The position numbers and the translations under genes are program-made. Shown piece by piece: positions 59,156-64,000 of a DNA stretch of 64,000 nt. Below the pieces are notes generated by a model. It saw only the letters and a program-made list of their open reading frames with translations. It made no database searches and had not been told where the DNA came from. The stretch is from Haloarcula pelagica. Its GTDB lineage: Archaea > Halobacteriota > Halobacteria > Halobacteriales > Haloarculaceae. Each line of letters starts with the position of its first letter. The first letter of the stretch is position 1. Where the stretch lies: positions 3,410,001-3,474,000 of the forward strand of contig NZ_CP126161.1 of NCBI RefSeq assembly GCF_030127105.1, written 5' to 3'.

Positions 59156-60951
59156 TCAGGACTCGTTGTCGACGATCTGTCCTTCGAGCCGGTCGGCGTA
59201 CTCGTCGCGCTGCGCGGCCGGGAGGTCGGTCGCCGTCTCTTCGTCGATGAGCGCGCCCAGCCGTACGTCGTAGGAGCCTCTCCCGACGTGTTCGACGAGC
59301 CCACGGAGCCTGAGCGTCCGGTTGCGCGCGTAGGCCGCCGTCCGGTCGCCCGAGCCGCCGGCCGAGAAGTGCGCGTTCAGCGGCGTCCCCGGCCCCTGTT
59401 CGACGTAGAACGCGAGCATCCGCCGGGTCTTTCCCTCCAGGTCGGCGATATCCGCCGCGAGGGCCGCGACGGCCTCCGGAACCGAGTCGTCGATGGGATC
59501 GATCGGTGCCGCTCGGGTCCCGCCGCCGGTGTCGGCTGCGACGCCGCCGTCCGACGACGAGCCGCCGGAATCGACAGACGCCATCGCCGCGGCGAACGCC
59601 GTCTCGGCGTCGTCGCCCTCCGCCTGGCCGTTGGCCGATGCCGCGTCGGGCTGGCCGTTGGTGGCCGTCGCGTCCGCCTGGGGTGGGCCGGCGTCCCCGC
59701 CGGACGCGGGCGGACTGTCCATCCCCTCCTCGGGCGCGAAGTCGCCGAACGCGTCGCCGAAGCCGCCACCGGAGGCCGCCGCCGGCTCCGCGTCCTCGGC
59801 AGGCGAGTCCTCGGCCGTCTCGGACGGCGAGCCCTCGCCGGCCTCCGCGAACCGCTCGCGCCGTCGGCGTTCTTCCTCCTTTGCGGTCCGCCCGGGGTTG
59901 TAGTCGTCGACGTGGTCGACCAGCGCGTCGGTGAACTGCTCGGCCATCCGGGAGAGGTCCCGTGCGTCCTGGAGTTCCCGCTCGGTTCCGCGATGCGTGA
60001 GTTCTTCTTGTCCAGTTCCTCGCGGAGTTCCTTGATGCGGTTCTCGGTGGCCTGTTTCTCGTCGCTGATCGTCTCCAGTTCCGAGACCAGGTCCTCGCTG
60101 ACGGACTTCAGTTCCGGGCGCTCGAAGTCGTCGAGGCCGGGCGTCGCGCCGGCGTCGAACGTCTGCTTGCGCCGGAACTGGACCCGGTGGACGGCCTCGG
60201 CCCAGTCGGTCATCAGGAACGCCTCGCCGTCGCCGAGGTCCTCGACGGCGTCTGCGTAGTCGTTGTCGAGGATCCGCCCGACGACCTTGGTGTCGTTGTT
60301 CCAGGTCAGACGGTGCCAGACCAGCCAATCACACTGGGTGATGTAGTCTTTTTTCACGTCGGCCGGGCGTTGGCTGATGCCGACGATGCCCAGCCCGTGT
60401 TTCCGGCCGCGTTTCCCGATCTTGATGAGCATCTTCCCGACCTCGCCCATCGACCCCTTCTCGGGCATCCACTCGTGGCACTCCTCGACGAGCATCAGGA
60501 ACGGCTGTTTCTGCTTTTTGGCCTTGGCGAACAGTTGCTTCGAGACTTCCGTCAGCAGCGTCTCGGCCTCTTCCTCGTCGAGGAACGACGAGATGTCCAG
60601 GATGATGGGGACGTTCTGCTCCAAGGCCAGCGAGGCGATCTTGCCCGCGTGGTCCTCCGTGACCTGGATGTCACACTCCTCGTCGCCGCCGACGTGGAGG
60701 ATCTCGTACTCCTCTTTGAGGCCGTAGTACTCCCCGTCGATGTCGACGATGAGCAGCCCGAACCCGTTGTCGAGCAGTTTCTCCGCGATGACGCTCGCGG
60801 AGTTGCTCTTCCCGCTCCCGCTCTTCCCGGTGATGAAGCCGCGGCCAGTGAGCAGTTCGACGACCGGCAGGTTCACGGGTCTGTCGGGGTCCGTGTTTCC
60901 GCCGACGCCGGCGCTCGTGTCGGCGACGGTTATCTGTTCGGTCTCTGCCAT
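59156..60951 (-). pseudogene. HerA-like ATPase (DUF87), frameshifted
   Basis: A HerA/FtsK-type ATPase split into two frames. The 5' part (MAETEQITVADTSAGVG ... ELDKKNSRIAE) has Walker A GKSGSGKS at 42-49, Walker B LMLVEE at ~152-157, then GISQRPADVKKDYITQC and a coiled coil (~290-322). The 3' part (ERELQDARDLSRMAEQF onward) holds Ala/Asp/Pro-rich linker and a C-terminal winged-helix-like domain. The joint is near 59984-59985, where one missing base shifts the frame; adding it gives ~598 residues. HerA family members act with nucleases in DNA end resection or in bacterial defence; no NurA gene is visible here. Confidence 0.85.
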
Positions 60952-61024
60952 TCGTGTCCCGACGGAGACACGCACACCTCATAACTCTCCGTCAGACAGG
61001 CGTCTTCCGTCCGCTGACGGGCTT

Positions 61025-61052
61025 GGTGGAGCAACCGCTATTGCGGTGGAGC
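61025..61052. repeat. Direct repeats flanking a small palindrome in divergent promoter
   Basis: GGTGGAGC occurs at 61025-61032 and 61045-61052, a 20-bp (two-turn) period, and ACCGC (61034-61038) pairs with GCGGT (61043-61047) across TATT. It sits between the divergent herA-like and 115-aa genes, so it could be an operator for either. Confidence 0.35.
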
Positions 61053-61080
61053 CGTAACTATTTTTGTGGGTCGGTGACAG

Positions 61081-61428
61081 ATGACACGGTACGAGACAGT
61101 CGTCGAGAACGGGAGCGTCTCCGTCGGTACCCCCGACGGTCGCATCGAGATCGCGCCGCTCGACGACATCGTCGCCGCCGTGGGCGGGCCGGCCTGGACG
61201 ATCGAGTACACCGAGGCCTATCGCGAGCAGTTCCCCGGAGTCGACACCTCCGACGAGGGACTCACCGTCGACGTGGTCGATATGCTCCAGGCGATGACAC
61301 ACAGCGAGCAGTTCGTTCGGACGCTCGCCGCACAGCCGACGGCTGTCCCGCCCGACGACGTGCTCTCGCCGCGTGCGGGACTGTTCGTCGGGAAACTGCT
61401 GGAGAATCTGGAGCACGGGGTCGACTGA
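61081..61428 (+). CDS. Haloarchaeal hypothetical protein (115 aa)
   Basis: 115 residues starting MTRYETVVENGSVSVGTPDGRIEIA. It has a beta-hairpin start, then VAAVGGPAWTIEYTEAYREQFPGVDTSDEGLTVDVVDMLQAMTHSEQFVRTL and a helical end. Acidic, codon-biased and clearly coding. I know no family for it. Divergent from the herA-like gene, so their promoters share ~130 bp, and convergent with dinB (1 base between stops). Confidence 0.75.
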   Translation: MTRYETVVENGSVSVGTPDGRIEIAPLDDIVAAVGGPAWTIEYTEAYREQFPGVDTSDEGLTVDVVDMLQAMTHSEQFVRTLAAQPTAVPPDDVLSPRAGLFVGKLLENLEHGVD

Positions 61429-61429
61429 G

Positions 61430-62764
61430 TCAGCCGAATTCGTCGAGCGTCGTCTGGCCTCCCCTGTCGCCGTCGGCCACTCGGTCGGTCCCCGCCCGCT
61501 CCTGGAAGGCACCAAGCGGTGCCTGATCGACTGCCCTCCCCTCGCCGGGCTCCGGGCCGTCGTCGTCGGTCGTCTCGAACCCGTCGAGACTCGCCTGCTG
61601 GCCGGCCGAGAAGTCCAGGTTCGAGACGCGCACGCCGACTTTTCGGACCGCCGCACCGTCGAACTCCGTCAGCAGGTCTAGCGCGACCGACTCGACCAGA
61701 TCGGCGTCTTCGACCGGCCCTGGCAACGACTGAGCGCGTGTGTTGACATCGAACGGGGGCGTGACGACCTTGATACCGATCGTCTGATACCGGGCCTCCT
61801 GTCGCCGTGCGCGGTCGGCGACGGCGTCGGCGAGCGTGCGGACGCGACGCCGGACCGTCTCACTCTCCTCGGTCGCCTCGGTGAACGCGGACTCCCGCGA
61901 GAGGCTCTTGGGGTCGCCTTTCGGGGTCACGTCGCGGTCGTCCTCGCCGCGGGCGAACCGGCGGATCTCCCGGCCGCGCTCGCCGAAGGCGTCGTCGAGG
62001 CGGTCCGGATCGGCACTGGCCAGGTCGCCGGCCGTCTCGATCCCCATGGCGGCGAGTTCTCTGGCCGTCACCGGCCCGACGCCGTGGACGGCCTCGACGG
62101 GCAGCGGCGCGAAGAAGTCCCGGACCTCACCGGGCTCGACGATGATCAGTCCGTCGGGCTTGTCGTGGTCGCTGGCGACTTTCGCCGCGCTCATCGTCGG
62201 GGCCAGGCCGACGCTTGCGACCACGCCGACCGACGCCTCGATCCGGTCTTTGAGATCGGTTGCCCACGCCCGAGCCTCGCTCCAGTCGACGGTGTCGCTG
62301 ACATCGAGGTAGGCCTCGTCGATGCTCACCTCCCGGACGGTGTCGGCGGTGTCGTGGAGAATCGCCTTCACGTCTCGTCCGACCGACTCGTAGTAGTCCA
62401 GTTCGACCGGCCGGTAGAAGCCGGCCTCGGACACGTCACGCTCCGGGTCGTCGACGGCGTCGACCTTGCGCGGGAGGCGTTCGAGGGCGTCGGTTATCGG
62501 CATCGCCGACTCGACGCCGTACTCGCGGGCCTCGTAGCTGGCGGTCGCGACCGCCCCGTGGGTCTCTCCGGGTTCGTAGCCCATCCCGACGACGAGTGGT
62601 TCGCCCCGCAGCGCCGGCTCGCGCTGTCGCTCGCAGGCCGCGTAGAAGCAGTCCATGTCGACGTGGGCGAGGACCCGCTCGCGCCGGCTCGATCCCGGTA
62701 GTCCCAGCCCGTCCATGGCCGAGGGTAGATCCCCCCGCGCAAAATCGATGTCGCTGTCAGTCAC
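61430..62764 (-). CDS. dinB: DNA polymerase IV (Y-family)
   Basis: 444 residues from a GTG start that overlaps the stop of the upstream gene by 8 nt; an ATG at 62716 (MDGLGLPG) is a shorter alternative. Catalytic motifs HVDMDCFYAACE (~34-45) and SIDEAYLDV, thumb and little-finger regions complete. The C-terminal tail (~385-444) carries three Q-x-x-L-x-x-F motifs (QASLDGF at 390, QAPLGAF at 414, QTTLDEF at 437), each like a PCNA-interaction PIP box; one is usual. It performs translesion synthesis in the replisome. Confidence 0.95.
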   Translation of the reverse strand: MTDSDIDFARGDLPSAMDGLGLPGSSRRERVLAHVDMDCFYAACERQREPALRGEPLVVGMGYEPGETHGAVATASYEAREYGVESAMPITDALERLPRKVDAVDDPERDVSEAGFYRPVELDYYESVGRDVKAILHDTADTVREVSIDEAYLDVSDTVDWSEARAWATDLKDRIEASVGVVASVGLAPTMSAAKVASDHDKPDGLIIVEPGEVRDFFAPLPVEAVHGVGPVTARELAAMGIETAGDLASADPDRLDDAFGERGREIRRFARGEDDRDVTPKGDPKSLSRESAFTEATEESETVRRRVRTLADAVADRARRQEARYQTIGIKVVTPPFDVNTRAQSLPGPVEDADLVESVALDLLTEFDGAAVRKVGVRVSNLDFSAGQQASLDGFETTDDDGPEPGEGRAVDQAPLGAFQERAGTDRVADGDRGGQTTLDEFG

Positions 62765-63272
62765 GGTCGGCGGTGTAGACGGCCGTCGTCCCGTCGAGGC
62801 GGTCGAGGTTCGCGGCGAGTGTGTCCCGCTGGGCCTCGCTCGCGCCGGCCAGGAGTGTCACCTCGGCCACGCCGTCGAAGGGGTGTGCCTCCAGTTGGCT
62901 CCGGCCCTCGAAGAGCCGACCGTAGCCGTCGCTGCCCCACTCCACGTCCGTGGTAAACACCATCGCGTCGAACGACTGGCCGTAGTTGGCGTCGGCCTTC
63001 GTCGAGAGCGTATCGAGGCGCTGGCCGACCGCGGACAGTCCGCGCGTCTCCGGGAGCGCGAGGAGCAGGTCGGTCACCGGATAGGCGGGGTCGGCACCGA
63101 AATCCGGTGCGTACGCTCCCGGAATCCGTTCGAGTTCCGGCCCGTCGGTGACGCGGAACGCGACGAACCGCGCCAGTCCACCCCCGTACAGGTGGGCCTC
63201 CACGAGCGGGACCATCCCCTCGCCGAGCGGCGGGCGGTCGCCGAGTCGAACGACGGCACGCAGCGTGGTCAT
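62757..63272 (-). CDS. Haloarchaeal hypothetical protein (171 aa) upstream of dinB
   Basis: 171 residues beginning MTTLRAVVRLGDRPPLGEGMVPLVEAHLYGGGLARFVAF. Beta strands, then a central acidic segment (AYAPDFGADPAYPVTDLLLALPETRG), FDAMVFTTDVEWGSDGYGRLFEGRSQLEAHPF, and a C-terminal beta-alpha. No recognised family. The 8-nt overlap with dinB suggests co-translation, so a DNA-damage link is possible but not shown. Confidence 0.75.
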   Translation of the reverse strand: MTTLRAVVRLGDRPPLGEGMVPLVEAHLYGGGLARFVAFRVTDGPELERIPGAYAPDFGADPAYPVTDLLLALPETRGLSAVGQRLDTLSTKADANYGQSFDAMVFTTDVEWGSDGYGRLFEGRSQLEAHPFDGVAEVTLLAGASEAQRDTLAANLDRLDGTTAVYTADRD

Positions 63273-63437
63273 CTGGAACGACGGACAGCTACTGGTCGTG
63301 TCCGTATAAGAGTAAAGTTACCGGCGGGGTGGCCGTGCCCCGCAGGTGATCGGTCGGCCGCCGGTGCCAATCCCGGAACGATACGGCGGTGGTTCCCGCC
63401 GGGAGTCGTACGCTCCACGTTACCTATTGTCACGGTG

Positions 63438-63833
63438 CTACTTCAAGTTTGCCCTCGCCGAGACCGACTCGGATGTCGAGGGCGGCACGATGCCGGACGC
63501 CGAACGCGCTGTCGTCGTTTCGACCTGGTAGTCGCCCCGGGTCGGGTCGTCGGCTGTGTCGTCCGCCAGGACGCTGATCATCCGTTCACACCCCATCTCA
63601 CACAGCTGGCCGCGAGCGCGAACGAGCGGTTCGACGACCACGGTCGAGTGCGGGTCGAACTCCGAGACATCGGTGATGACGGTAAAGCCCGGACTGAGGT
63701 GCCGGGCCGACGTGACCGCCTCGACAGCGAGGCGCTCTACCTCGTCATCGGTGAGTTGCCCCTGGAGAACGAGATGGAGTGTGTTCTGTCCCTGATCGGC
63801 GATAACGTCGTAGCGCGCTTGCGTCGGTTCCAT
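63438..63833 (-). CDS. STAS/SpoIIAA-like hypothetical protein (131 aa)
   Basis: 131 residues from MEPTQARYDVIADQGQNTLHLVLQGQLTDDEVERL. Pattern beta-beta-alpha: LHLVLQGQLTDDEVERLAVEAVTSARHLSPGFTVITDVSEFDPHSTVVVEPLVR, which resembles a STAS fold (anti-sigma-antagonist/SpoIIAA-like), followed by CERMISVLADDTADD. The fold match is inference. The C-terminal ~25 residues are Ser/Thr-rich. Start at MEPTQ preferred; an upstream Met 10 codons earlier exists. Confidence 0.55.
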   Translation of the reverse strand: MEPTQARYDVIADQGQNTLHLVLQGQLTDDEVERLAVEAVTSARHLSPGFTVITDVSEFDPHSTVVVEPLVRARGQLCEMGCERMISVLADDTADDPTRGDYQVETTTARSASGIVPPSTSESVSARANLK

Positions 63834-63964
63834 ACAAGCGAGGACACCCGCGTGGTGCCTCACTCCCCCTCCTTACTGGTAAGGGGCGGCTCGGCCGGGC
63901 CGCGCACACGAGGTCCCAGTCCCGGGTCGTGCCGACTCCGGGCCTGTGCCTATCGGCACCCGCC

Positions 63965-64000
63965 TCAGTCGCTCCCCTCCAACTGGTCCGGTGAGAGTTC
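63965..64000 (-). CDS. C-terminus of a gene running off the window (partial)
   Basis: The last bases read, on the minus strand, as ELSPDQLEGSD followed by a TGA stop at 63965-63967. The codons are biased like neighbouring genes, so this is probably the end of a minus-strand gene whose body lies beyond 64000. Too short to name. Confidence 0.4.
   Translation of the reverse strand, partial: ELSPDQLEGSD

Noticed and set aside
59156-60951. A NurA-HerA resection or defence operon
   Set aside because: No NurA, SIR2 or nuclease gene lies beside the herA-like gene; the neighbours are tpiA and a small hypothetical.
63346-63531. Plus-strand ORF overlapping the STAS-like gene
   Set aside because: Weak start, mixed composition and antisense to a more protein-like frame.
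1-64000. CRISPR array, insertion sequence or prophage
   Set aside because: No regularly spaced repeat, transposase or phage gene was found by reading both strands; a repeat-finder run would be decisive.

Overview
This 64 kb window is chromosomal DNA of a halophilic archaeon (class Halobacteria, probably close to the Haloarcula/Halomicrobium/Halorhabdus group; the genus cannot be fixed without database searches). Evidence: very high G+C with strong G/C bias at third codon positions, acidic predicted proteins, archaeal transcription factors (TFE, MBF1, a TbsP-like regulator, a HalX response regulator), TAT lipoproteins, a PGF-CTERM protein, the archaeal GHMP-type shikimate kinase, menaquinone genes, and TATA boxes about 25-30 nt before start codons, as expected for leaderless transcripts. 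Nearly all the sequence is coding. I see no CRISPR array, insertion sequence, prophage or rRNA operon. There is one tRNA gene (Leu, CAA). Layout: 0.1-7.5 kb is a minus-strand housekeeping block (membrane protein, AbrB-PhoU protein, ATP-NAD kinase-like protein, CinA-like protein, DUF5803, DUF2110, TFE, Trm56, DsbA-like lipoprotein). 7.5-12.8 kb holds an epimerase, a PEBP protein, a DUF2797 protein, a PGF-CTERM protein with a membrane partner, a GGM-rich protein, a winged-helix regulator and an NRDE protein. 12.8-20.2 kb is a menaquinone cluster, menA-menC-menE and menB. It is split by a large soluble chemotaxis-transducer/solute-binding-protein fusion, and menF and menD are not in the window. 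20.2-25.4 kb carries a J-domain protein, an aspartoacylase-like protein, DUF309 and a CopB-type copper ATPase. 25.6-28.4 kb has tRNA-Leu, an inositol-monophosphatase-family enzyme and DUF63. 28.4-33.2 kb is a minus-strand trio: a CHAT (caspase-like) protein, the TbsP-like regulator and a YcaO protein fused to an E1-like domain. 33.4-40.3 kb contains one-carbon genes (glyA, folD), a Nudix protein, a likely non-coding RNA locus (about 37.85-37.97 kb), a PadR regulator, and archaeal shikimate kinase overlapping chorismate mutase. 40.3-48 kb has an orphan TAT lipoprotein, beta-carbonic anhydrase, acetyltransferases, a divergent NikR/NicO nickel pair, transporters and SurE. 48-64 kb has an Rsm22-like methyltransferase, TyrA-like dehydrogenase, FAH, GMC oxidoreductase, CopD, an Azf-like SDR, hisC-AK6-CDP-alcohol transferase, MBF1, a HalX regulator, tpiA, a HerA-like ATPase, DinB and small conserved proteins. 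Three otherwise intact genes (menC, the GMC oxidoreductase and the herA-like gene) are each broken by one missing base, two of them inside G/C homopolymers. That pattern looks at least as much like sequencing error as real decay. The strongest leads are the cytoplasmic HAMP-MCP-SBP fusion, the CHAT/TbsP/YcaO neighbourhood, the twin-hairpin intergenic RNA candidate, and a DinB polymerase with three PIP-box-like motifs in its tail.
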